From NCBI GenBank assembly GCA_947179395.2, contig OX359289.1:98668719-98732718 (forward strand): a stretch of 64,000 bases of DNA, given 5' to 3'. This DNA comes from Pulicaria dysenterica. Taxonomy: Eukaryota; Streptophyta; Magnoliopsida; Asterales; Asteraceae. Position 1 is the first letter of the stretch. Each line of letters opens with the position of its first letter. Shown piece after piece: positions 1 through 9,854 of the stretch. The notes under the pieces are model-generated. The model did no database searches, was not told the DNA's origin, and saw only the letters and a program-made list of their open reading frames with translations. A program made the position numbers and the translations under genes.

Positions 1-696
1 CTAGTGGAGTTTGCCTACAATAACACATACCATGCGAGTATCGATATGGCACCATACGAAATGCTCTACGGGAGAAAGTGTCGTACCCCTACTTGTTGGT
101 TGGAACCGGGAGAAAAGAAATTTGTCGGGCCTGAGATAGTTCAGATGACAGCGGATAAAGTTGCGGTTGCTCGCGAACGGTTACGAGTAGCTCGGGAAAG
201 ACAGAAAAAGTATTCAGATAAGAAGCATAGACCAAAGATATTTGAAGTAGGCGAGAAAGTGATGCTTAAAGTTTCGCCATGGAAGGGAATCATACGGTTC
301 GGAAAGCGTGGTAAACTTGGACCTCGGTTTATTGGTCCATTCACGGTACTTGAAAGAGTTGGAGATCAAGCTTACAAGTTAGAGTTACCACCTGAATTGG
401 AGGGGATTCATAATGTGTTCCATATCTGCTATTTACGAAAATGCTTGGCTGAGGAGCCGAGTATCTTACCACTAGAGGAATTACGAATTGATGAACACAA
501 ACGGTTGATCGAAGAGCCAACAGCTATACTTGATCGGAAAACCAAGCAGCTAAGAAAGAAACGGGTTAAGCTGGTGAAAGTACAATGGAGAAACAAGCAC
601 GGCTCGGATGTAACTTGGGAAGCTGAAGATGAAATGAAAGCTCGTTACCCTCAGTTGTTTGTCTCGGTGCCTGATTCCGGGACGGAATCTTCTTAA
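1..696 (+). CDS. Ty3/gypsy chromovirus polyprotein, C-terminal part (integrase end + chromodomain), partial
   Basis: Open at the left window edge: the frame runs through position 1 (CTA GTG GAG...), so no start codon is present and the codon at 4 is an internal GTG (Val). The 231 visible residues are the end of a retrotransposon integrase. They hold the post-catalytic segment with the APYEMLYGRKCRTP block (about residues 17-30), a GPF/Y module (RFIGPFTVLERVG, about 109-121) with a following AYKLELP, and a chromodomain-like tail (about 170-222) with VKVQWR and TWE. The catalytic D,D,E residues lie upstream of the window. The layout matches Tekay/Del-type chromoviruses, whose chromodomain guides integration into heterochromatin. 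The stop at 694-696 is followed directly by a polypurine tract and LTR. No internal stop or frameshift is visible, so the element may be fairly young. Confidence 0.93.
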   Translation, partial: LVEFAYNNTYHASIDMAPYEMLYGRKCRTPTCWLEPGEKKFVGPEIVQMTADKVAVARERLRVARERQKKYSDKKHRPKIFEVGEKVMLKVSPWKGIIRFGKRGKLGPRFIGPFTVLERVGDQAYKLELPPELEGIHNVFHICYLRKCLAEEPSILPLEELRIDEHKRLIEEPTAILDRKTKQLRKKRVKLVKVQWRNKHGSDVTWEAEDEMKARYPQLFVSVPDSGTESS

Positions 697-708
697 GGAG
701 GGGAGGAT
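697..708 (+). promoter_or_regulatory. Polypurine tract of the left gypsy element
   Basis: GGAGGGGAGGAT lies between the polyprotein stop codon and the TG that begins the LTR. This is the expected place and composition for the plus-strand DNA synthesis primer. Confidence 0.85.
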
Positions 709-2996
709 TGTAACAACCGGAATTTTTGAGGTAATGTTTATTGGATTAATTAATGCTTTTAGATATATGCTTTCGAGCATTTAAATAGACGACTTGTAAG
801 GTAATTATTTTTTGGGTGTTTAGTGACGTAGGGGATGATTAATGAATAAATTGAAAGGAAAGGGACTAAGGGGTTAATAAGGAAAACACTAAGGATTAAA
901 AGGGGATTAAGGGATTGAAGTTTAATTAGGGTTATTTAATTCTTTTGGCAGCCCTAATTTAGACTTACGGCAGTTTGTTTGAAGGCTATTAGCTCTCGAT
1001 TGACTGAAATAAGAACAAGAAATTTTGGTTACCTTTGAGAAGATAATCATCAAGTAAGTGTTCTACCCTTTTAGTATACATCTTATATTGTTTAAAGTTG
1101 AGATTTAAGAATATTATTAAGGTTCTAAAGGCAGTGAATCAAGTTGAACGGCGGGGATTTTTGAACCTACTGTTTCTTGCAAGAATTTAGAAATTTAATT
1201 GATTTTGTAGTTTATTACATAAATCGATGTTAGGGGTTTTTTTTAGCTATGAAAGTCTGGAAGCAATGGTACATATTTATGAAATTTCATGCTAGAAACT
1301 TGGACTTCATGGTTGTGATTTGGGATATTTTATGTCGCCTGTCACCGAAGATTAGAAGTAGGGAGAATTACAATTTATCTATATGATATGGAATTACAAA
1401 TTGGTTTAAAGGATGATGATGGAACTACGTTGGAAGCAGGGGATTAATTACGATTATGAGGTGAATTAAAGATGATTACAAGATGTTTAATTACAATTGT
1501 TACCTGCACCAACCACGATTGAGGTTATCAACTACGATTGGAAGAATTACTATTGCTTGATTTGGACCGTACGTAATTTACTATGAATGGGATGTGAATT
1601 AGCTTCGATCAGTTAGGAATTTAATAGTTATCTTCATGAGTTTAATAATTTATAATATAGGTTATATTTTGTGACTTTAATTGTTGTAATAATTGTATTC
1701 GTATTCTACGAATCGGATACTTATTAGGACTCGTTATTTCGTTAGGTTGCTCGGTGAACTCTTTCGGTGACTTCTCTCGGTTTATTCTCTCTAAACTTCA
1801 GGTGAGTTCAGTAGAATTTACAAAACCCGAGTACAAAGACAAAACCTAAATTTTGGAAGTATAAACGGTTGTATATATTGATTGATGATACGTGTTATGT
1901 GTTTAAAGTGAAATACTTGGTTTATATATGTTTAAACACGTGATACACATGCTATAATTATTTGCGGTTTATATATAATTAATTATGATTATATGCATAT
2001 TTGAACTTAGCGGGCGGGGGTAGTATACTTTATTACTCGTTTATAAATTACGGGCCTAGTAGGTATGATTAACCTTCTAGGATTAAAGTGCTAGCCAATG
2101 CGGGTCGCTTGGTCTTTCTAGATGGCTATAGCGACACATGGTATGCGGACACCTTGGTGTTCAAATACTGGAGTGATGCAGGCCAGCGGGGCTAGATCAT
2201 GCATCACGAGAGTGTGAGGAGAAGCTGAAATTGCGGTCGGCTTCGTTTGTACTTGCACTTGAACGACAACACAGTACTTGTACTCGTACTGTCGGAGTAG
2301 CGAAAGCGGCGATACTCTCGGGATCTATGCTCTCGGGTGGGAGTCGCGCCCCACTTGGTGCATAGGTTGGCCGGGCACGTGATTAGCGAACCTTGGGTAT
2401 CTAGTGTGGGTTTAGACTCTACATTAGGACACCTTATTGATGCATATGCAGTTATGATGCGGTATGATTCATGATTATTTGCGGTTGATTATATGATTTG
2501 ATTTTCGGATATTTGACCCATTCAGTGTTATGTGAGTTGCGGGTTATTGGGTAAGGGTCAAATACATGGTGGGTCGGGTATGGTATTATCTATAAAGTCA
2601 TATCTGTACTTACGATTATATATTTATGGTTTTTGGTTATAACTCCTATTGACTCACGAGGCGTAAGCTGACACTTGTTCTTTTGAAATGTGTCTTGTAC
2701 TCGTGCAGGTGGTTTAGAGATTGCGGTTATGCGAGGAGGGTAGTCATAGACTGTAGTTTGATTAGTGATTGGTGCCAACGAACATTTTATTTATTTAATT
2801 GATTTATGGTTTCAAACTCGTTAACGGTTTTCGAAAGACTACGGTGGTAGCACTGTGGTTTGTTTATGGTTGGTTTTCTTTGCCGTTTCGGCGATGACAG
2901 TTAATTATGTTAAGGGTTTTAGACTTCCGTTGCAAGTATACGTTATTATTTTAAAAGTTTTTGTAAGTGGTGAAAATTTAAAATCACGGTGTTACA
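709..2996 (+). mobile_element. 3' LTR of the left gypsy element (2,288 bp)
   Basis: The LTR begins TGTAACAACCG and ends CGGTGTTACA, so it carries the short inverted terminal repeat TGTAACA...TGTTACA typical of plant chromoviruses. It follows a polypurine tract and is followed by foreign coding sequence (a hAT dimerisation domain), which fixes the right border at 2996. The 5-bp target duplication should be TGCCG (2997-3001), but its partner lies left of the window. Short ORFs inside are not genes. Confidence 0.88.
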
Positions 2997-3199
2997 TGCC
3001 GGTTACAGTTGCATCAGCTGAAAGAAGTTTTTCAAAGCTTAAACTCTTGAAGTCGTATCTACGGAGTACCACGAGTCAAGATAGATTAAACGATTTAGCT
3101 CTTTTTAGTATTGAAAATCAAGTTTTAGGAAATATTGATTATGATAAAATTATTGATGAATTTGCTTCAAAAAATGCGCGTAGAAATCGGTTTAAGTAG
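2997..3199 (+). pseudogene. hAT transposase C-terminal dimerisation domain (hATC) fragment
   Basis: Immediately right of the LTR the frame reads PVTVASAERSFSKLKLLK and continues through YLRSTTSQDRLNDLALFSIE to a TAG at 3197-3199. This is the hallmark hATC dimerisation motif of plant hAT transposases of the zinc-finger MYM/TTF type. The rest of the transposase was displaced by the LTR element and lies outside the window. The upstream part of the same frame (from 2855) is LTR sequence fused by the insertion and is not hAT protein. Confidence 0.85.
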
Positions 3200-3359
3200 T
3201 TTGTAAGTGTTTATGTAATGGTTTGAACCTTTTCAAGTATTAAACATGTTACTTTTAAGTTTCACGTATTCATGTTATGTGTTCTTCATATGTTGTGAGA
3301 AATAGGGGCATTTTTATCCAACTTTGCACGGGGCATCCAAAATCATTGGACCGGCCCTG
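3200..3359 (+). mobile_element. 3' terminal region of the interrupted hAT transposon
   Basis: This non-coding tail follows the hATC stop. It ends GGACCGGCCCTG at 3348-3359, whose reverse complement CAGGGCCGGTCC is a standard hAT terminal inverted repeat (CAGGG start). An 8-bp target duplication would be ATCACATG (3360-3367), but the left end is not in the window. Confidence 0.65.
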
Positions 3360-3711
3360 ATCACATGTGATTGTAAAAACATCACATTTGAATTACGAAA
3401 ATGTTACTCCGACCAAAATTTTAAAATTCAATCTAAACCATTGATGAAGCGGATCCAAAGTTTAAAATAAGTCTCTCAGAACTATTGATTAATTATGGAC
3501 TATATTGAATATCTCTTATAAAATTATTATCATTTTCTTGACTTTTAAAATTACATATTACTTTTATTAGCAAGACAGTCCAAACCTTTTTTAAAATTGA
3601 TTATATACGTATCCTTTCTCGATCGACAACTTACCTTTTAAATCAAATTATGATTTTGGTCTGACTTCCTAACCCACGAACACATGTAAGATTATTTTAT
3701 TAGCCGACATT
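3360..3711. other. AT-rich spacer with a possible relic of the 14.6-kb inverted-repeat family
   Basis: No gene seen. TCACATGTGATTG (3361-3373) and ATGGACTATATTGAATA (about 3497-3513) are both words found in the inverted-repeat element at 14635-16983. The hAT copy may therefore have landed in a decayed member of that family. The similarity between these words is not continuous. Confidence 0.3.
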
Positions 3712-4090
3712 CACTACTAGAAAATCTATCAAAACCAACGGGCGAAATTTGTTGGTAATTCAGTTTACCAATGGAAATGGCCTGTCGGAAAAAAGCTCGT
3801 GGGTAACTTATTTACCAACGAATCTGTTGGTATTTCACTAACGGAAGGCCATGGGTAATTAAAAAATAGCCATTGGTAATTTTAGTAGCCAACCTTATAG
3901 CCGTTGGTATTGTACCAACGGAACTACCGTTGGTGATCAAAATAACATGTTGGCAATTAGAGTAGCCAATACCATATATTGCGTTGTACATTATCAACGG
4001 AAACACCGTTAACCCCGTTGGTAAATTTAAATATCCCATTAGTAAATTATACATACATATTAACGCAAAAATCAACTAAATAAAAAGTAG
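3712..4090 (+). mobile_element. CACTA transposon end with subterminal repeats
   Basis: It starts CACTACTAGAAAA, the terminal signature of En/Spm-type elements. Many short direct and inverted copies of a TTGGTAA / ACCAACGG motif follow up to about 4090, as expected for the transposase-binding subterminal zone. The opposite terminus is not recognised. The stretch runs into the duplicated S1-gene segment at about 4122, so the element is probably truncated. The ORF on the reverse strand here is repeat-derived. Confidence 0.6.
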
Positions 4091-4593
4091 TTGGTATTGA
4101 CAACTATAAACAAACACAATAACTACGTTATTATGATATTACATTAACAAAAACAAAGAATACCACCACAAAACCAAGCCACCACACCAGGATGCCTTAA
4201 AAGACCGGTCATTAATTCGTCTATGTGTCCAAAGTTCAAAGTATAACAACACATATATCGGATTATAAAATAAATTTCTTATTATTTATATGATTTTTTG
4301 TTTATAACATTTATATAGTATAGATACTTTGATATTATTAAGATGAGAGTAAATTTAGAATGATCAAAGTATCCTTTCTTCGCTAACAATGCACCTGTCA
4401 CTATAGATATGTTCAACTCCTTCCACTATTCGATATTTAAAATAAATGATGCAAGAACTTATTCTTTAAATAAAAAAATAGAATATCTTAATCTTTAAAT
4501 ATGATGCAAGCACAAGATTATAGTAGTTGTGAAAATAAAGAAAGGTCAACATATATTAAACTCAATTTAAGCAAGACTAATTTAAGAAGAAAC

Positions 4594-4599
4594 TTTATT
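4594..4599 (-). promoter_or_regulatory. Polyadenylation signal of the first S1 gene
   Basis: AATAAA on the minus strand, about 43 bp past the stop codon. The words around it (TAATAAAGTTTCTTCTTAAA) also occur downstream of the S1 genes at 32515 and 55175, so this 3' region is conserved across all three. Confidence 0.6.
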
Positions 4600-4641
4600 A
4601 TAATATTTATTTGGTATCGCCTTTAAAAGGTTATGTAATAT

Positions 4642-5085
4642 TTAACTCCATGGACTTTGAAATTTCCAGCGATTATTGGGAAATGTATCATTATGCCTGT
4701 TTACATAAAAGCCTTCTGGAGTAGCTAACCAATAACAATGTTGTGTACTATTTAAGAATTTATAATGGTAACAAATATTACCAATGTGCTTATTAAACAC
4801 ATATATTGTTTTATTCTTTGAACCCCAAATGAATTCACCAGTCCACTTGTCGAAAACCGGGCAAAAATACCAGCTGCAGTTCTCTCCAAAAGAAAGTGGC
4901 TGATGAAAAATAGGTGCCGGATAATTAGGCACATCAGTAAATACAGAAACTGAGATTTTATCAGGCATATTACTTGTAATGAAAATATGCCAGTCATGGG
5001 TCAGTAAACAGTTTACTGAAGAATTAGCATTTGAAAATGAAGGAATTGAGGAGAGGAGAATGGCAAGGAGCAAGAGGATTTGCAT
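4642..5085 (-). CDS. S-protein homologue (plant self-incompatibility S1 family), copy 1
   Basis: 147 residues, intronless. The start is the ATG at 5085, because residues 1-20 (MQILLLLAILLSSIPSFSNA) form a clean signal peptide; a longer reading from 5148 only adds untranslated sequence. The mature protein is about 127 residues with five cysteines (26, 70, 75, 105, 117) and five N-glycosylation sequons (21, 69, 91, 112, 132). It fits the small secreted S1 fold: a conserved LLTHDWHIFITS strand, GENCSWYFCP, a GEFIWGSK segment and a C-terminal YVNRHND...WKFQSPWS. The founding member, poppy PrsS, is the stigma self-incompatibility determinant. Most homologues have unknown secreted signalling or adhesion roles, so no function is assigned. 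It is about 86% identical (127 of 147) to the copy at 32515-32958. Confidence 0.92.
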   Translation of the reverse strand: MQILLLLAILLSSIPSFSNANSSVNCLLTHDWHIFITSNMPDKISVSVFTDVPNYPAPIFHQPLSFGENCSWYFCPVFDKWTGEFIWGSKNKTIYVFNKHIGNICYHYKFLNSTQHCYWLATPEGFYVNRHNDTFPNNRWKFQSPWS

Positions 5086-5136
5086 TGTAAACACTTTATG
5101 AGAAAAGCAAGTAGTCTTCTTACATGTATATATAAT

Positions 5137-5145
5137 ATTTATATA
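5137..5145 (-). promoter_or_regulatory. Candidate TATA box of S1 copy 1
   Basis: TATATAAAT on the minus strand, about 52-60 bp upstream of the chosen ATG, which would give a short 5' leader. In S1 copy 2 the matching position is a long TA microsatellite. Confidence 0.45.
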
Positions 5146-5440
5146 CAAGGCACGAACGAATAAAAAGAGCTGCTTTAATTCTTTGCAATGAATTTTGTAA
5201 TATCATTGACTATAAATAATAGATAAACTTTATGAGTCAAAGTTCAAATTTCAAACAAAAGGTAGATGATAAGGTAGCATTAATTATAAATGTGCGCGTT
5301 CATATATACAAAATATATATGGAAAATTTCATCTAAGTACCATTTATAATATGAGTTTTTTTTAACACTAAAAGAGAGAATAAGGAGAGTTTAAGCATGA
5401 CTATCACTCCACCGGATGCCCAAAATTTTCTTGATGAAAC
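5146..5440. other. S1 copy 1 upstream region
   Basis: Non-coding and AT-rich. The words GAGCTGCTTTAATTC, AACTTTATGAGTCAAAG and GATGATAAGGTAGCATT recur upstream of S1 copy 2 (about 33047-33200) and in the orphan copy at 33418-33640. The AACTTTATGAGTCAAAG core also appears in inverted form upstream of copy 3 (about 54933-54949). Confidence 0.5.
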
Positions 5441-5457
5441 ACTAAGGGTCTGTTTGG
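5441..5457 (+). mobile_element. Left tip of an interrupted Harbinger-like element (continues at 7656)
   Basis: ACTAAGGGTCTGTTTGG looks like a PIF/Harbinger terminus beside a TAA target. Its continuation TTGGGAGTATTTGGGGG is found at 7656 after two nested insertions. The 8-bp CTGTTTGG (5450-5457) is duplicated at 7648-7655 by the hAT insertion. Confidence 0.6.
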
Positions 5458-6016
5458 TAGGGGTGAGTATGGGTCGGTTTGGGTCGGTTTTGACTCCAAA
5501 CCGAACCATAACGGATAATGTCGGTTAATGGATTTTTCAAACCGTTGGGTCATCGGTTACTAATGGGGCAGTTAATGGTTAATGATAGCGGATCGGTTTC
5601 GTTATCGGTTTTATTGGTTAACCGTTATATTAAATCGGGCCAACTTTTTGGGCTTCAAAATTTTAATAATTGGGCTACGAATTTGGACCCCACATGCAAA
5701 CAATTAGGCTGCTTTTTATGATTTTATAATTAATAACTCTATTAGACTATTAGAAAACTAGAAATGAGCCCTTAGACTAAATAAAAGCCAAGATGATATG
5801 TGATTTTGTTATTCTTTTTAACTTATAAATAATTAAATATATAAAAATATAAATTAATAAATCCTTATCGGTTCGGTTATAGGTATAAAACCGAAACCGA
5901 CCCAATAACTATCGGTTAATGAATTTTTAAAAACCGAACCGTCGGTTTTCATTTGGTTCGGTTTTAACGGTTTTATTGGTTTCAGTTCGGTTTTTCGGTT
6001 AAGACGCACACCCCTA
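5458..6016. mobile_element. hAT-type MITE, 559 bp
   Basis: Terminal repeats are TAGGGGTG and CACCCCTA. The interior is rich in CGGTTTGGGTCGG / CCGAACCG, giving a self-complementary element. The target duplication is the 8-bp CTGTTTGG at 5450-5457 and 7648-7655, the latter displaced by the solo LTR inserted in the last bases of this MITE. The length, palindromic layout and 8-bp duplication fit hAT. No protein is encoded. Confidence 0.8.
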
Positions 6017-6017
6017 C

Positions 6018-7643
6018 TGTAACACCCGCATTTAGGGTCCAGTTGTTCTTGGCAATTAGGTGAGTATTTAAGTATTATTTATTTAGTTACTCATTTTATT
6101 TAATTGTTAATTGCGTGATGTTATTGATGTTTTCATGATAATTAATTGGTCTGCGAGACAAGAGATAAAATATGAGATTTAATATTTTAATAAGATATTG
6201 ATATCATATGATTTGGTTTTACACGAGGGTTCCAAATAATACCTCATTGCATGTTTTTGGTTTGAGTAGGACTGCTTTAATTAAGTTTCTGTATCTCAGA
6301 TATCAGTATTTGCACTGTGTAGTGTAATATTTTAATTTCTTGACCTATAAATAGCATTTGTATATGTTGTGCCCGTTTTTTTCGGTGTTGGCTTCGTTGT
6401 GGAGGAAGAGAGTTCACAAAAAAAAACGCACTTACTCAAACTTGATCCTGTGATTGCTATTTCGAGTTAAAAATCGAGTTTTAACGTTAGATTTCGAAAT
6501 CAAGACTTAGAATCAGTAGCAAGAGGTGTGTTTTGTTGTTTATGTCGAGTTTTGATTAGGAAGTTCTTGAATGTTGAATGTTGGCCGTGCGAAGTGGAGT
6601 CCACTACGTGCGTAGCGACTCCATTACGTGCGTAGTGCTCGATGAAGAAGATGAGGTCGTTGAGTTTTGGTCGCACGGAGTGTAGTCCACTACGTGCGTA
6701 CCAGTGTCCAAATCGTGCGTAGTATGTGTGAACCACTTCATACGTGCCAAAATGCAATACGTGCGTAGTGTGTTCACCACGTGCGCAGTGATTCGGATGT
6801 TCTTGCAGTGAATGTTTTTATTGTTCTGTAGCCAATGAAAGTTGATGTTTTGCAATTGGAATGTAATCCCAATTACTGACTAAGTTATGATGTGTTTCAG
6901 GAAACGAGAAGGCTCAGTGAAATTAGAATACTGAGTGTGGTGTTGGAGAACACAGGTGAGTGGACTTTTAACTCACGAATTGTTTTGGTTGTAACGGTAA
7001 CGGTTACAACATGTCGTAATGTCTTACTCTCTGTTAGACTAAATGATCTGGTACTTGTTTTGTCGATGCCTTGGGCATACTTGATGTTTGGTTAACAGCT
7101 GTTTATTGGCACTGGGTGCATATGATGGGGTCAGCCATAGTGGGCTGGGTTCACTTGTCATCGGCTAATCAGTATTAGATCTGTTGATGCATGTGTTGCA
7201 ACTTGAGGTGATTACTGTGTGAGAATGACAAGTGGGCTATCGGTAAACCTATGCTAGGCCAGCATTTGGTTGAAGGTTCGGCCGAACCGCCGGTCCTCTG
7301 TGTTACTTGTTTATTTGCTAATGCTTTTCGTTGGTTAAACTTCCATTCACTTAGCTTTGAGCTAATCTCCCACCATAAACTCCAACTTGCAGGTTGTTGA
7401 GCCGTATTGCTTTTGGAAGTCTTGCTGGTCTTTTGGGGAATGTCTGATACTGTAACTCTGATACAATTTTTTAATGAGCCTGTATGTATAAATATGTAAC
7501 ACTGGACTTTGGACATACTGACACGTGTGTCAGACAAGTATGTTTAATTAATCTTTGTACATATGTTTTAGTTATGGTTGATTATTCGCTTCCGCAGTAA
7601 TAATCTTTTTTTAAAAAAAAAAAAATTTTTTAGCGGTGTTACA
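6018..7643 (+). mobile_element. Solo LTR of a gypsy element, 1,626 bp
   Basis: It starts TGTAACACCCGC and ends GCGGTGTTACA. It is flanked by the perfect 5-bp duplication CCTAC (6013-6017 and 7644-7648), so it is a solo LTR left by LTR-LTR recombination. A TATA box CTATAAATAG at about 6345-6354 marks the likely promoter. An array of TACGTGCGTA-type palindromes (about 6596-6790) would lie a few hundred bases into its transcript. The ORFs in it are not conserved coding sequence. Confidence 0.88.
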
Positions 7644-7655
7644 CCTACTGTTTGG

Positions 7656-8280
7656 TTGGGAGTATTTGGGGGGATTTTATGGGAATGGGATTTCAAATCC
7701 CCCCAAATGTTTGGTTTGCAAATTTGAAGGGGGATTCAAATATCTAGGGATCTTTGAAATCCTATGAATGAGAGATTTAGAAATTCTCCCAACCCTTGGT
7801 ATTTTGAAATCCCACACCTGATGGATTTGCTCCGGCGACCCTCCGGTGACTCTCCGGCGACCCCTTTGCCTTCGCCGTTCGAAAATCGTAGGCGTCGCCT
7901 GTTACCCACGAAGAAAACTCCTCGCCTCTGCCGTCGTTGCCTCTGTTGTTCGCCGTTTGCAAACCTTAGTTCGCAAACCCTAGCCACCGCCATCGCCTGT
8001 TTGACGTCGCTGCAACAGAAACCCACGAAAATAAATCGTCGCCGTTTGAAAACCCTAATCAACAGAAACCCACGGCGAAAACTCATCGCCTCCGCCGTCG
8101 TTGCCTCTGTTGTTCGCCGTTTGCAAACCCTAGCCGCCGTCGCCTGTTTGACGTCGCAACAACAGAAACCCATGAAGATAAATCGTCGTCGTTTGATCTA
8201 TTGTTCGTCGTCGCAAACAGTCACCGTCGTTTCTCTGTTGTTTAGGTTACATTTAGCAATCGACATTTTTTGGTTTTGAC
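7656..8280 (+). mobile_element. Remainder of the Harbinger-like MITE-derived element
   Basis: Continuation of the tip at 5441-5457. It resembles the complete Harbinger MITE at 19203-19853: both begin with (C/T)GTTTGGTT, have GGGATTT/AAATCCC palindromes, a TGGTATTTTGAAATCCCACA word, and then CTCCGGTGAC...CTCCGGCGA. Here a CCGTCG/TTTGCAAACCCTAG-rich segment is repeated roughly every 160 bp (about 7940-8190). The right terminus is not recognised. The 171-codon frame is low-complexity and shared with the MITE, so it is not called as a gene. Confidence 0.55.
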
Positions 8281-8779
8281 ATACAAGCAAATTCAGGTTA
8301 CATTATCTATTTGTACACATGCTTTTTTTTGGGTGTCTTCAATTGCATTTCACTTTTTTTTCTCCTTTTTAAAGCATCTGCATCTTCTTCATCGGACCAC
8401 CTGCATTTTTATCTTTGCATTTTGAAAAATAAAAGTTTCTATCTTCTTGTCCGCAACACCTACATTTTCGTCTTTTGCATTTTCGTCGTTGCATCTTGAA
8501 AAACAAAAGTTTCTGACATATGTCAAAGCTAGTCTTAAATTAAAGATGAAGAAAAACTGAACCTAGTGGTATAATTTTTTGTTAAAAATAATAAACATAA
8601 GATAGTTATGATCATTAGAAGGTTGATTGGTTTTTTTTTTCAAAAAAAAAAAAAACTGAAATAGTGGTAGTTCATGTTGAAGGCACATGAGTTTATTAAC
8701 AAAAAAACAAATTTACTTTTTTGCCTATGACAATTGCCATCACCATGGTGATTTTTTTAGTTTTTATGTTTAAAGGCGG

Positions 8780-8780
<1 letters not shown>
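8281..8780. other. No gene seen; T-rich non-coding sequence
   Basis: Homopolymer-rich sequence with short repeats of a CTGCATTTT / AAAAGTTTCT word. No domain, RNA or element terminus was recognised. Confidence 0.5.

Positions 8781-8843
<63 letters not shown>
8781..8843. repeat. (TA)n microsatellite at a foldback element border
   Basis: About 31 uninterrupted TA units, directly followed by AGGGATCCTGTAAAAAGAG. This is the terminus of a TA-bounded element family also seen at 38097-39308. Confidence 0.9.
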
Positions 8844-8846
<3 letters not shown>

Positions 8847-9048
8847 GGATCCTGTAAAAAGAGAATTAAGGTACAAAGCGTAAGGAGAAATCTCAGTCAT
8901 TCATTTTTCCTGTAATCGCTCCTATAAATTTGGTTTTTTCCTTTTTGTTTTAATTAAAAAAAATTACAGAAAGGGTATAATAGTCTTTTATGTATTTACC
9001 ACCTCCTAAAATTTGGTAATCTACAATCAACGATTAAATCAAACAATT

Positions 9049-9050
<2 letters not shown>

Positions 9051-9080
<30 letters not shown>

Positions 9081-9101
9081 CAATCACCGTCTATTCCTCC
9101 T

Positions 9102-9150
<49 letters not shown>
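9051..9150. repeat. Two (TA)n tracts flanking a 24-bp element remnant
   Basis: TA runs at 9051-9079 and 9104-9150 enclose GCAATCACCGTC...TCCTCCTCC. It looks like a collapsed copy of a TA-bounded MITE with its GGAGGAGG terminus. Confidence 0.75.
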
Positions 9151-9153
<3 letters not shown>

Positions 9154-9368
9154 TGAGATCAAATAAGAGAGGAATTTATATAAGAGATGTAAGAGGGATT
9201 TAAGTCTTAACAAATGTCTTTTTAAATAAAAGGGTAATCTAGACATTTTTCATCCCAACCTTTATCCCTTCTTTCCTTGATCATCACCCCTTCCGCTGTA
9301 AACCTAAATCAGCCCCTAACCTTCCCCACCTAATCGTTGGCTGCTCCTCCTCCTTTACGTTTGCAATC

Positions 9369-9852
9369 ACCCCACCCTACCCTACACACCCTTACCCTGC
9401 ATCCACCCCACCCTACCCTACCCCACCCCGCCCCACCCTACCCTACCCCGCCCTACCTACCCCACCCTACCCTACCCACCCCCACCCTACCCTACCCCAC
9501 CCTACCCTACCCCTACCAAACCCTACCCTACCCTACCTACCCTACCCACCCCACCCTACCCACCCCACCCCACCCTAATCCATCCCACCCCACCCCCACC
9601 CCAGCCCTACCCCACCCCAGCCCTACCCCACCGCACACCACCCCACCCTACCCCTACCCACCCCTACCCTACCCTACCCCACCCCCACCCTACCCACCCT
9701 ACCCCACCCCCACCCTACCCACCCTACCCTGCCCTGCCCAACCTACTCCACCCCACCCCCACCCCTACCCCTACCCTACCCCACCCACCATACCCCTACC
9801 CTACCCTACCCTACCCCCTATCCTTACCCTACCCTACGCACCTTACCCTACC
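9369..9852. repeat. C-rich CCCTA/CCCCA simple-repeat block
   Basis: About 480 bp of irregular CCCTA, CCCCA and CCCA units with almost no G on this strand. The complementary strand is TAGGG/TGGGG-like and could form G-quadruplexes. It is not the plant telomere repeat (CCCTAAA), because the AAA is missing throughout. The long frame crossing it encodes only proline-rich low complexity. Confidence 0.9.
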
Positions 9853-9854
9853 GA

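Noticed and set aside
7764..8279. 171-codon arginine/proline-rich frame as a gene
   Set aside because: It begins inside MITE sequence shared with 19203-19853 and consists of repeated CCGTCG and TTTGCAAACCCTAG units.
9369..9852. Interstitial telomere repeat
   Set aside because: Units are CCCTA or CCCCA without the AAA of the plant CCCTAAA telomere, and spacing is irregular.
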